Assembly: GCA_029817715.1 (NCBI GenBank)
Contig: JARUPY010000067.1
Coordinates: forward strand, 1-64,000
Source of the DNA: Melastoma dodecandrum
Taxonomy: Eukaryota > Streptophyta > Magnoliopsida > Myrtales > Melastomataceae
DNA: 64,000 nt
Reading direction: 5' to 3'
The notes below the pieces were generated by a model. It saw only the letters and a list, made by a program, of their open reading frames with translations. It was not told the origin of the DNA and searched no databases. Positions 28,516 to 39,157 of the stretch are shown one piece after another. The position numbers and the translations under genes were made by a program. Within the stretch, counting starts at the first letter, position 1; every line of letters starts with the position of its first letter.

Positions 28516-28543
28516 CTTATCAAAAAAAAAAACGCCTAGGTTA
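28516..28543. repeat. 28-bp insertion inside one satellite monomer
   Basis: Between two copies of CGCCTAGGTTA this monomer carries CTTATC, eleven A residues and a second CGCCTAGGTTA, making it 341 bp instead of 313. It looks like a small duplication with an A-rich filler. It was seen only once in the array. Confidence 0.8.
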
Positions 28544-31500
28544 AATAAAAGAAAGAGGGAAGAGCAACGATTCCTGACCCCAAAACTTACGGCGATACTA
28601 CAAAAAATGGCGAAAAGGAAGAGGGCGGGTGGGGGAAGAGTCGGGGGGAACTTACATGACATGAAGTAGGTGACGGAGAAGATGAGGAGTGACCAGAGGA
28701 CGGTGCGGAGCTTGGCCTCCTCGACAAGATCGTTGAGGTAAGGACTCTCGATTGCTCGTTATTTAGAAGGCGAGCTTAAAAAAAACGGGGACCTAATTGC
28801 CGTAATGCTTTAAATTTGTAAAGCAATAACATAAATTAAGAAACACGCCTAGGTTAAATAAAAGAAAGAGGGAAGAGCAACGATTCCTGACCCCAAAACT
28901 TACGGCGATACTACAAAAAATTGCGAAATGGAAGAGGGCGGGTGGGGGAAGAGTCGGGGGGAACATACGGGACAAGAAGTAGGTGACGGAGAAGATGAGG
29001 AGTGACCAGAGTACGGTGCGGAGCTTGGCCTCCTCGACAAGATCGTTGAGGTAAGGAATCTCGATTGCTCGTTATTTAGAAGGCGAGCTTAAAAAAAACG
29101 GGGACCTGATTGCTATAATGCTTTAAATTTGGAATGCAATAACATAAATTAAAAAACACGCCTAGGTTAAATAAACGAAAGAGGGAAGAGCAACGATTCT
29201 TGACCCCAAAACTTACGGCGATACTACAAAAAATGGCGAAATGGAAGAGGGCGGGTAGGGGAAGAGTCGGGGGGAACTTACGGGATAAGAAGTAGGTGAC
29301 GGAGAAGATGAGGAGTGACCAGAGGACGGTGCGGAGCTTGGCCTCCTCGACAAGATCGTTGAGGTAAGGACTCTCGATTGCTCGTTATTTAAAAGGCGAG
29401 CTTAAAAAAAACGGGGACCTAATTGCTGTAATGCTTTAAATTTGGAATGCAATAATATAAATTAGAAAACACGCCTAGGTTAAATAAAAGAAAGAGGGAA
29501 GAGCAACGATTCCTCACCCCAAAACTTACGGCGATACTACAAAAAATGGCGAAAAGGAAGAGGGCGGGTGAGGGAAGAGTCGGGGGGAACTTACATGACA
29601 TGAAGTAGGTGACGGAGAAGATGAGGAGTGACCAGTGGACGGTGCGGTGCTTGGCCTCCTCGACAAGATCGTTGAGGTAAGGACTCTCGATTGCTCGTTA
29701 TTTAGAAGGCGAGCTTAAAAAAAACGGGGACCTAATTGCTGTAATGCTTTAAATTTGGAATGCAATAATATAAATTAGAAAACACGCCTAGGTTAAATAA
29801 AAGAAAGAGGGAAGAGCAACGATTCCTCACCCCAAAACTTACGGCGATACTACAAAAAATGGCGAAAAGGAAGAGGGCGGGTGGGGGAAGAGTCCGGGTG
29901 AACTTACATGACAAGAAGTAGGTGACGGAGAAGATGAGGAGTGACCAGAGGACGGTGCGGAGCTTGGCCTCCTCGACAAGACCGTTGAGGTAAGGATTCT
30001 CGATTGCTCGTTATTTAGAACGCGAGCTTAAAAAAAACGGGGACCTAATTGCTGTAATGCTTTAAATTTGCAATGCAATAACATAAATTAAAAAACACGC
30101 CTAGGTTAAATAAAAGAAAGAGGGAAGAGCAACGAATCCTGACCCCAAAACTTACGGCGATACTATAAAAAATGGCGAAATAGAATAGGGCGGGTGGGGG
30201 AAGAGTCGGGGGGAACTTACGGGACAAGAAGTAGGTGACGGAGAAGATGAGGAGTGACCAGAGGACGGTGCGGAGCTTGGCCTCCTCGACAAGATCGTTG
30301 AGGTAAGGATTCTCGATTGCTCGTTATTTAGAAGGCGAGCTTAAAAAAAACGGGGACCTAATTGCTGTAATGCTTTAAATTTGGAATGCAATAACATAAA
30401 TTAAAAAACACGCCAAGGTTAAACAAATGAAAGAGGGAAGAGCAACGATTCCTGACCCCAAAAATTACGGCGATACTATAAAAAATGGCGAAATGGAAGA
30501 AGGCGGGTGGGGGAAGAGTCGGGGGGAACTTACGGGACAAGAAGTAGGTGACGGAGAAGATGATGAGTGACCAGAGGACGGTGCGGAGCTTGGCCTCCTC
30601 GACAAGATCGTTGAGGTAAGGATTCTCGATTGCTCGTTATTTTAGAAGGCGAGCTTAAAAAAACGGGGACCTAATTGCTGTAATGCTTTAAATTTGGAAT
30701 GCAATAACATAAATTAAAAAACACGCCTAGGTTAAATAAAAGAAAGAGGGAAGAGCAACGATTCCTGACCCCAAAACTTACGGCGATACTACAAAAAATG
30801 GCGAAATGGAAGAGGGCGGGTGGGGGAAGAGTCGGGGGGAACTTACGGGGCAAGAAGTAGGTGACGGAGAAGATGAGGAGTGACCAGTGGACGGTGCGGA
30901 GCTTGGCCTCCTCGACAAGATCGTTGAGGTAAGGATTCTAGATTGCTCGTTATTTAGAAGGCGAGCTTAAAAAAAACGGGCACCTAATTGTTGTAATGCC
31001 TTAAATTTGGAATGCAATAACATAAATTAAAAAACACGCCTAGGTTAAGTAAAAGAAAGAGGGAAGAGCAACGATTCCTGACCCCAAAACATACGGCGAT
31101 AGTACAAAAAATGGCGAAATGGAAGAGGGCGGGTTGGGGAAGAGTCGGGGTGAACTTACTTGACAAGAAGTAGGTGACGGAGAAGATGAGGAGTGACCAG
31201 AGGACAGTGCGGAGCTTGGCCTCCTCGACAAGACCGTTGAGGTAAGGATTCTCGATTGCTCGTTATTTAGAAGGCGAGCTTAAAAAAAAGGGGACCTAAT
31301 TGCTGTAATGCTTTAAATTTGGAATGCAATAACATAAATTAAAAAACACGCCTAGGTTAAATAAAAGAAAGAGGGAAGAGCAACGAATCCAGACCCCAAA
31401 ACTTACGGCGATACTATAAAAAATGGCGAAATAGAATAGGGCGGCGGGTGGGGGAAGAGTCGGGGGGAACTTACGGGACAAGAAGTAGGTGACGGAGAAG

Positions 31501-33665
31501 ATGAGGAGTGACCAGAGGACAGTGCGGAGCTTGGCCGCCTCGACAAGATCGTTGAGGTAAGGATTTTCGATTGCTCGTTATTTAGAAGGCGAGCTTAAAA
31601 AAAACGGGGACCTAATTGCTGTAATGCTTTAAATTTGGAATGCAATAACATAAATTAAAAAACACGCCAAGGTTAAACAAATGAAAGAGGGAAGAGCAAC
31701 GATTCCTGACCCCAAAAATTACGGCGATACTATAAAAAATGGCGAAATGGAAGAAGGCGGGTGGGGGAAGAGTCGGGGGGAACTTACGGGACAAGAAGTA
31801 GGTGACGGAGAAGATGAGGAGTGACCAGAGGACGGTGCGGAGCTTGGCCTCCTCGACAAGATCGTTGAGGTAAGGATTTTCGATTGCTCGTTATTTAGAA
31901 GACGAGCTTAAAAAAAACGGGGACCTAATTGCTGTAATGCTTTAAATTTGGAATGCAATAACATAAATTAAAAAACACGCCTAGGTTAAATAAAAGAAAG
32001 AGGGAAGAGCAACGATTCCTGACCCCAAAACTTACGGCGATAATATAAAAAAAGGCGAAACAGAAGAGGGCGGGTGGGGGAAGAGTCGGGGGGAACTTAC
32101 GGGACAAGAAGTAGGTGACGGAGAAGATGAGGAGTGACGAGAGGACGGTGCGGAGCTTGGCCTCCTCGACAAGATCGTTGAGGTAAGGACTCTCGATTGC
32201 TCGTTATTTAAAAGGCGAGCTTAAAAAAAACGGGGACCTAATTGCTGTAATGCTTTAAATTTGGAATGCAATAATATAAATTAGAAAACACGCCTAGGTT
32301 AAATAAAAGAAGGAGGGAAGAGCAACGATTCCTGACCCCAAAACTTACGGCGATACTACAAAAAATGGCGAAAAGGAAGAGGGCGGGTGGGGGAAGAGTC
32401 GGGGGGAACTTACATGACAAGAAGTAGGTGACGGAGAAGATGAGGAGTGACCAGAGGACGGTGCGGAGCTTGGCCTCCTCGACAAATTCATTGAGGTAAG
32501 GACTCTCGATTGCTCGTTATTTAGAAGGCGAGCTTAAAAAAAACGGGGACCTGATTGCTATAATGCTTTAAATTTGGAATGCAATAATATAAATTAGAAA
32601 TCACGCCTAGGTTAAATAAAAGAAAGAGAGAAGAGCAACGATTCCTGACCACAAAACTTACGGCGGTACTACAAAAAATGGCGAAAAGGAAGAGGGCGGG
32701 TGGGGGAAGAGTCGGGAGGAACTTACGGGACAAGAAGTAGGTGACGGAGAAGATGAGGAGTGACCAGAGGACGGTGCGGAGCTTGGCCTCCTCGACAAGA
32801 TCGTTGAGGTAAGGATTCTCGATTGCTCGTTATTTAGAAGGCGAGAGTAAAAAAAACGGGGACCTAATTGCTGTAATGCTTTAAATTTTGGATAGAATAA
32901 CATAAATTAAGAAACATGCCTAGGTTAAATAAAAGAAAGAGGGAAGAGCAACGATTCCTGACCCCAAAACTTACGGCGATACTACAAAAAATGGCGAAAT
33001 GGAAGAGGGCGGGTGGGGGAAGAGTCGGGGGGAACATACGGGACAAGAAGTAGGTGACGGAGAAGATGAGGAGTGACCAGAGTACGGTGCGGAGCTTGGC
33101 CTCCTCGAGAAGATCGTTGAGGTAAGGATTCTCGATTGCTCGTTATTTGGATGGCGAGCTTAAAAAAAACGGGGACCTAATTGCTGTAATGCTTTAAATT
33201 TGGAATGCAATAACATAAATTAAAAAACACGCCTAGATTAAATAAAAGAAAGAGGGAAGAGCAACGATTCCTGACCCCAAAACTTACGGCGATACTACAA
33301 AAAATGGCGAAATGGAAGAGGGCGGGTGGGGGAAGAGTCGGGGGGAACTTACGGGACTAGAAGTAGGTGACGGAGAAGATGAGGAGTGACCAGAGGACGG
33401 TGCGGAGCTTGGCCTCCTCGACAAGATCGTTGAGGTGAGGATTCTCGATTGCTCGTTATTTAGAAGGCGAGCTTAAAAAAAACGGGGACCTAATTGCTGT
33501 AATGCTTTAAATTTGGAATGCAATAACATAAATTAAAAAACACGCCTAGGTTAAATAAAAGAAAGAGGGAAGAGCAACGATTCCTGACCCCAAAACTTAC
33601 GGCGATACTACAAAAAATGGCGAAATGGAAGAGGGCGGGTGGGGGAAGAGTCGGGGGGAACTTAC

Positions 33666-33762
33666 GGGACAAGAAGTAGGTGACGGAGAAGATGAGGAGT
33701 GACCAGAGGACGGTGCGGAGCTTGGCCTCCTCGACAAGATCGTTGAGGTAAGGATTCTCGAT
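33666..33762 (-). pseudogene. Consensus exon-1-like fragment (ATC instead of ATG)
   Basis: This is a representative of the common monomer type. The 32-codon frame is open from ATCGAG to the C|GTAAGTTCC donor and reads IENPYLNDLVEEAKL, then RTVLWSLLIFSVTYFLS. An in-frame TAA lies four codons upstream of the ATC, as expected if the preceding sequence was 5' untranslated leader. The same segment recurs in essentially every monomer of the array, always with the donor motif. Confidence 0.55.
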
Positions 33763-34512
33763 TGCTCGTTATTTAGAAGGCGAGCTTAAAAAAAACGGGG
33801 ACCTAATTGCTGTAATGCTTTAAATTTGGAATGCAATAACATAAATTAAAAAACACGCCTAGATTAAATAAAAGAAAGAGGGAAGAGCAACGATTCCTGT
33901 CCCCAAAACTTACGGCGATACTACAAAAAATGGCGAAATGGAAGAGGGCGGGTGGGGGAAGAGTCGGGGGGAACTTACGGGACAAGAAGTAGGTGACGGA
34001 GAAGATGAGGAGTGACCAGAGGACGGTGCGGAGCTTGGCCTCCTCGACAAGATCGTTGAGGTAAGGATTCTCGATTGCTCGTTATTTAGAAGGCGAGCTT
34101 AAAAAAAAACGGGGACCTAATTGCTGTAATGCTTTAAATTTGGAATGCAATAACATAAATTAAAAAACACGCCTAGGTTAAATAAAAGAAAGAGCGAAGA
34201 GCAACGATTCCTGACCCGAAAACTTACGGCGATACTACAAAAAATGGCGAAATGGAAGAGGGCGGGTGGGGGAAGAGTCGGGGGGAACTTACGGGACATG
34301 AAGTAAGTGACGGAGAAGATGAGGAGTGACCAGAGGACGGTGCCGAGCTTGGCCTCCTCGACAAGATCGTTGAGGTAAGGATTCTCGATTGCTCGTTATT
34401 TAGAAGGCGAGCTTAAAAGAAACGGGAACCTAATTGCTGTAATGCTTTAAATTTGGAATGCAATAACATAAATTAAAAAACACGCCTAGGTTAAATAAAA
34501 GAAAAAGGGAAA

Positions 34513-36900
34513 AATGGCTACGACACTCGATTCATTCCCTCAGACGAAGAAGATCCTTGGCTCCAGCCGAAAACTTCGTCGCATGATAGAGGTGCTGTTG
34601 TAGTGTGGATCTTCTGAATGAGTGGACCTTGATCCTCGCATCTGTGAGTCAGGCCTCCCAATAGCTGCGAGGTCATAAAACTAAGACAAGATGATGACTT
34701 TGCCTCACGGTGAACCAAGATCCCCAAAGGTTTGGGGTCACCGAGTAGCAACCTTTGGGCCGCAAAGGTCAGTCCAATCAAAACACAAGTCAGGGCTAAG
34801 GATTGACCCATGAGGCTTCACTCAGGCCCTCTCCCTTTCCAGTCGACCTCATTGCGAGGCAAGACGGAATTATGTGGAGGGAGAGACACCACATACATAA
34901 GGTGGTGGACATAGGCTCTCAAGCAAGCTAAGATGATGGACATAGGTCTTAGGTAGGAAACGGAAAGACGAAGACCTCATAACCTAACTATTTCCAAATG
35001 TGATGGTTTGTGATTGGGAAGTTGATCTAGGCATCGCTATTTATAGCGAGGTTATGAGGAAGATGAAAACTCTGACAGGAGATATTGTCGCAAAAAACTT
35101 AGGATTTCGACAGACGTCCCGAAAATCTCAACTCATACACATCAGGAATACCAATGGTTGGGATTAATGCTCGCCTGCACACGTTACCAGGATGTAGGGG
35201 AATGATTACTTGGTCGTTTTCAAGGAGCCGAATTACAGTCCCTGACTCCATCTCCTTGAGGGGGGCTTATATGTTTTAGCAACAGAAATTATAGGCCATA
35301 GATCTCGATTCTCTCTGTGGATCGACGGTCCAGAATGCAAGCCCAAAGTACATGAGGCCCAGTAAGGTGTGGTTGTGGAGACACACTGAGTGAAGGCTTG
35401 TGGGGAAAGCAGTTACCAAGCGACTGGGCTACTAGGCGACAAGGGTCAATGAGGCGGTCAAGAGACAGTCAACTGAATGAACGAGGAAACTCTGAAGTGA
35501 AGGCTATTGGGCGATCCGATCAATCAATGGCTGTCATAGGAAGATTTCGAACGATCTCAAGCATGGAAGGAAATTGTTGCCATGATTGCTCAAATGGAAA
35601 AGAGATATTCCATGAAGACTAGCAATAATGACGCGTAATATATGTACAATATTTTATTTCCGTATAGATGTAGGGCTAGCATAATATAAATATTGTTCTT
35701 AGGCATTGTATAGACACACATCTCTACAGACGGGTATATATTCTTTTTATCTTCAACAATTCAGGCGTTTAAGCATCCTGGCGTTCTTGCGATCTTGTGC
35801 TCTTGCAATCTTGTTTCCTTTTGAAGGCATCGTCGATGGCATCCGTAAATGCTTTCGCTTAAGGATGTCGTTTCGCTGCCTTCTCCTATCTCTTCATTCA
35901 TATGACTACCACACATTTCAATAAACTTCCGAGTACTAGTTACTCGTAGTGCCAGAGATTTCCAGCGTATTTGAATCTGACTTGTCCAATGGTCACTTTC
36001 GAAGCAAATAGTAGGTGAAAGATATAACAGGTCATATCCTATTGACATAATCGTGGGGGGAAGGCTAGTAACTGGTTGACCGACATAGTAGGAGCACTGG
36101 CGGGGAGGCACGTCCAACTTGTAGGGGTAGGTACATACAACATCTCCATGGAGATAAATAAAAGGAAGAATGATTGGACGATGCTATCGCCGATGACAGT
36201 GGCACTAAGGGTCGTTTACGGCCAACCGAGTAAATTACCTTAAATCCCCAGTGAAATTAAGGTAGAGAGGAAGACGCCGACCCACTGGAAGGTGTTTGAC
36301 TATAGGGAGGATCAACAGTCACAAGGGTTGGGGATGTTATCTGGCAGCGAATGAGGACATGAGAGGGAAACTCTAGGGTTGTCGTCTATTCTGGTTGCGG
36401 CGGCAAGAGGTCTGAGCATCCATTGTTGTTATTGAAGGTTTCTCTGGTTGTCAATGCTCATGCGTCTTCCAGCCGGAGTTGATGGTAGTCGGGCTTGAGT
36501 TGGTGACAAAAGGGGCTCTCCATATCTATTGTTGGACCTATACTGGGGTTGTCGGAGATGCTTCCGGAAATTGGTGAGGATGGAGTATCTGAATGATTAG
36601 AGCGTTTATCTATGGATAGAGTTTAGAGGATTTTGTGTTTGTGTTGAAAAACGATCGTCTTTTTAATTGAAATTGAAATAATTATGTCTTTATTTTTTGC
36701 CTAAAATGAGATTAAAATAATGATGGTGATTAATTAGAAGTTTTGGGGTATTATAATTTTATATTAAAATAATGTCCTTGGAACCTATAATAAAGTCACT
36801 TCCCAAACATTTCACACGAGCTTATTAGCTTCGAAAAGTTCTTGTTTGCGTAGAAAACGGATCGCGTTGAAAATATTTGGCAATGGGATTTGCAGAAGTG
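34513..36900. other. Unrecognised low-copy or degenerate repeat sequence next to the array
   Basis: No convincing gene is visible. The satellite stops inside a monomer and gives way to unrelated sequence. Positions 35,640-35,760 hold an AT-rich stretch with a TATA-like TATAAATATTG at about 35,685. It is followed by a GCGTTCTTGCGATCTTG-type run (35,780-35,815) reminiscent of plant Ty3 LTR ends, but I found no partner LTR, primer-binding site or polypurine tract, so this stays a suggestion. Short open frames here have no recognisable domains. Confidence 0.5.
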
Positions 36901-37005
36901 GTCGCCAGTAAGTAAGTGAAGAATTTGGTTGAATGCAAATGGTTTTTACAAGAAGTAAAAAAAGGTTACAGCCATAAAAGTAAAAATAAGGATGGTGGCA
37001 AGGAC

Positions 37006-38050
37006 GTAGACTGGCTACAGTACTCCGTAAACTTGGAGCGTCGTCGTAGACTTGCTGCTGGGCGTTGTAGACTTGCGAACTTGTATGGTGGGATCTGGTC
37101 GTTGGGGCTTGGTGGACGGAGTGTGGTCAAAGGTGGTGGCGGATGTGGATACCAAGGCTACGGTTGCTCACCCTGGTGGCGGAACGAAGGCGAAATTTGG
37201 TTGTTGGAGCTACGGTTGCTCACTCTGATGGTGGAAGTGAAGGCGGAGTTTGATTGTCGGAGCTACGGTTGCTCACTCCGACGGTGGAAGTGAAGACCAA
37301 TGAAACCTTAAGGGTTTCACCTAGGTCGGGAAATCCTAAATCTAAGGGGTAATGAGCAAAGCAAAACCTTTTTGTGTTTGATTGATCGTGATCTTTCAAG
37401 GAAGATCTCCCCCATTTTTATATTAAATCTTGTGGCGTCTGGGGTGTTTGACACGTTCTCAAAGAATCTCTCCATGTCGTGGCTCTTTCAAACGACCTCC
37501 AAAAATCTTGAAATCAGTTTGATCCCAGACTTTGGCCGTAGACAAGGCCCGTAGACATGGCCCATAGACATAGTTCGTAGACATGGGCCGTAGACAATGT
37601 ATGCCACGCTCTTAGGATATTTTGCCAGGACGTGGCCTTCTCAATCAACTTCCTAGAATCTTGGTAACAACCTGATCCTGGTAAACGTGGGTCTTATCCA
37701 TGTCGTAAACTTAACAGTTTCTTTTTCTTATATTAAATTAAAGAATTAGAAACTTATCAACAGATTTTCTCCAGCTGAAGATCTTTTTAAGTCATGGGTA
37801 CGTGGCTCCATAATCCTTTCTCCAAAAATCTCGGAGTCAAGATCTTTTCTGACCCTCGTAGACTCTGACCACGTAGCCTCTGACCCTCGTAGACTCTGAC
37901 CCCCGTAGACTCTAACATCGCCAATCCTTTGTAGACTTAATACTTCGTTGGCGGCTCTCATAGCGGTGGGCTTGTAAACGCTCTTAAAGACCCCTGGACT
38001 TATGGGCTTCATAAAATGAACCCAAAATTTATGTCACGGTCTTAGTAGAC
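37006..38050 (+). repeat. Dispersed GTAGAC hexamer cluster
   Basis: GTAGAC occurs twelve times on the plus strand: at 37,006, 37,046, 37,067, 37,538, 37,551, 37,577, 37,590, 37,858, 37,889, 37,905, 37,931 and 38,045. It is often set in CCCGTAGACATGG or CTCGTAGACTCTGACC contexts that suggest local duplication. No gene is recognised in this interval. Confidence 0.7.
37157..37297 (+). repeat. Short tandem repeat, 52-53-bp unit, about 2.7 copies
   Basis: GCTACGGTTGCTCAC begins at 37,157, 37,209 and 37,262. Each copy is followed by a TGGTGG/GATGGTGG-type stretch and GAAGGCG. The units are imperfect. They lie inside an open frame without recognisable domains, which I do not call as a gene. Confidence 0.8.
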
Positions 38051-38403
38051 TTGATATGGGTCGGCTTGGATTTGTGGGTTTCTCATAATTAGGCCAGAGA
38101 TTTTGCCATGTCAACAGTTCTCAAACATCCTCTTCTCACACAACCAACCGCCGACGAAGTTATGCTAAAGCCCATATATTCAGTGTTCTTCGTAAATCTC
38201 CATGAGTTACCTCAGATCAAAATGGATGTCACAGTCCAGCCATGATGCTTCGTGAAAGGACAACATGCATAGGGGGAAAAGCAGTGGCAGGAATCCTGTG
38301 GTCGTATCGGCGATGCATCTCAAGGAGTGATGGGAGAAAGGACAAACCATCTCTACCTTGCCACGTTATTTGAAGGCCAATGCAATGAAGATTCCCCCGG
38401 GAT

Positions 38404-38706
38404 TTGTTGCATGTGTTGAACGAGTTCCATGACGTAACGTACCTACCCCCTACGTGTTCATTCGATCACAAGATTGAACCCCTTTCAAGTGTCGATCCTC
38501 TGCCAAAGCGCCCTATGAAATGTCTCCTAAGAAGTGAAGTAGCCAAAATGATCCGAGCCTCAAAAGTGTCAAATGGTGCTCTTGTACTATTTCAGGCGAC
38601 GTATGATGGCACCTTACGACTATGTGCGAACAATGACGGGCCTAACAAAGTGACAATAAAGAACAAATATCGGATACCCCTTGTTATAATTCTTTTTACT
38701 TATTGA
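38404..38706 (+). pseudogene. Ty3/gypsy reverse-transcriptase fossil
   Basis: The 100-codon frame keeps the order of motifs at the start of a Ty3/gypsy reverse transcriptase. LNEFHDV is followed by DHKIEPLSSVDPLPKRP (usual family pattern HxIxLxPGxxPxxxxPYR), then a helix region, then SNGALVLFQATYDGTLRLC, and finally NKVTIKNKYRIPL (usual form LNKxTxKxxYPxP). The DYRxLN motif is degraded to NNDGPN and the frame ends before the catalytic YVDD-type box, so it is inactive. The frame opens at TTGTTGCATG, without a recognisable protease or gag upstream. No flanking LTRs were found. The family call rests on motif order. Confidence 0.75.
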
Positions 38707-39157
38707 GTTAATCCACACATTCAAAGTCGTACATCTGCTTCGTTCTAGATTCATTGAATATTACGGTTACCCAACAGCTTTTCTCTTCCAACTTTTTTTT
38801 TTTTTAAAAGGTAAGATTATTTGAATCAGGAATATTCAAAGAAACCGGGTCCAAAATTACCGCCGCAAAACGAAACGTGCGCCGCCCAATTGAGATTAGT
38901 CTACGACGGTAGTTGACAGAGAGGGGGCTAAGTCGCAGACAAATAAATATTGCTCTTTGCCAACCCACGGATGAAGAATTTCTTAAAAAAAAAAAAGTCA
39001 ACCAACAGAACATAAGAAATTTCTACTTCAAATCCCCAAGGACCAAAGCAAGTTCTTGCATTTGAATATAATTAGAGGGGACCCAACCCGACAACGTTAT
39101 CATGCATTTTAAGGCTGAAAGAAGAAGAACACATAGCCACCAATCCCAACAACGCAA
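38707..39157 (+). promoter_or_regulatory. Upstream region of the RING-vWA gene
   Basis: About 450 bp separate the Ty3 fossil from the next start codon. It holds T- and A-runs (38,795-38,807 and 38,983-38,995) and an AT-rich AAATAAATATTGC at about 38,941 that could serve as a TATA-type element about 215 bp before the ATG. No start site can be fixed from sequence alone. Confidence 0.3.

Larger units (their letters stand above)
1..34512 (-). repeat. Satellite array, ~313-bp monomer, ~110 tandem copies
   Basis: The stretch is a continuous head-to-tail array. An anchor such as TTTGGAATGCAATA recurs every 313 bp or so (for example 33,490, 33,803 and 34,117), and all copies share one orientation. 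Monomers differ by point changes and small indels. Each contains a TTAAAAAAAACGGGG tract, an ACGCCTAGGTTAAATAAA block and a purine-rich half. Strand is given as minus because the gene-like part reads that way: a 97-nt exon-like segment, a GTAAGT splice donor, then a pyrimidine-rich intron-like stretch. The first base of the window is already inside a monomer, so the array continues to the left. It ends inside a monomer near 34,512, where the sequence becomes unrelated. Spurious open frames of 60-90 codons recur in every monomer and are not proposed as genes. It does not match 5S rDNA. Whether it is pericentromeric, subtelomeric or interstitial cannot be told from sequence alone. Confidence 0.97.

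Noticed and set aside
360..34299. About a hundred open frames of 60-97 codons, mostly on the minus strand (MSRKFPPTLPP..., MLLHSKF..., MSRRPSSAPSS...)
   Set aside because: They recur every 313 bp because the satellite monomer repeats. They cross the splice donor into intron-like sequence, differ by frameshifts and show no domain beyond the 32-codon exon fragment.
1..34512. 5S ribosomal RNA gene array (tandem units of similar size are common in plants)
   Set aside because: The characteristic 5S gene sequence and its internal promoter boxes are absent from the monomer.
1..34512. CRISPR array
   Set aside because: The whole unit repeats without short repeats separated by unique spacers, and this is plant DNA.
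34518..34811. 97-codon minus-strand frame just right of the satellite
   Set aside because: No recognisable domain, atypical composition for a plant gene and no splice or regulatory context.
35640..35930. Possible Ty3-type LTR end
   Set aside because: Suggestive composition only; no partner LTR, primer site or polypurine tract was found, so it is not called as a feature.
36916..37293. 125-codon plus-strand frame
   Set aside because: Its C-terminal half is an imperfect tandem repeat; no domain was recognised and it lies in degenerate repeat DNA.
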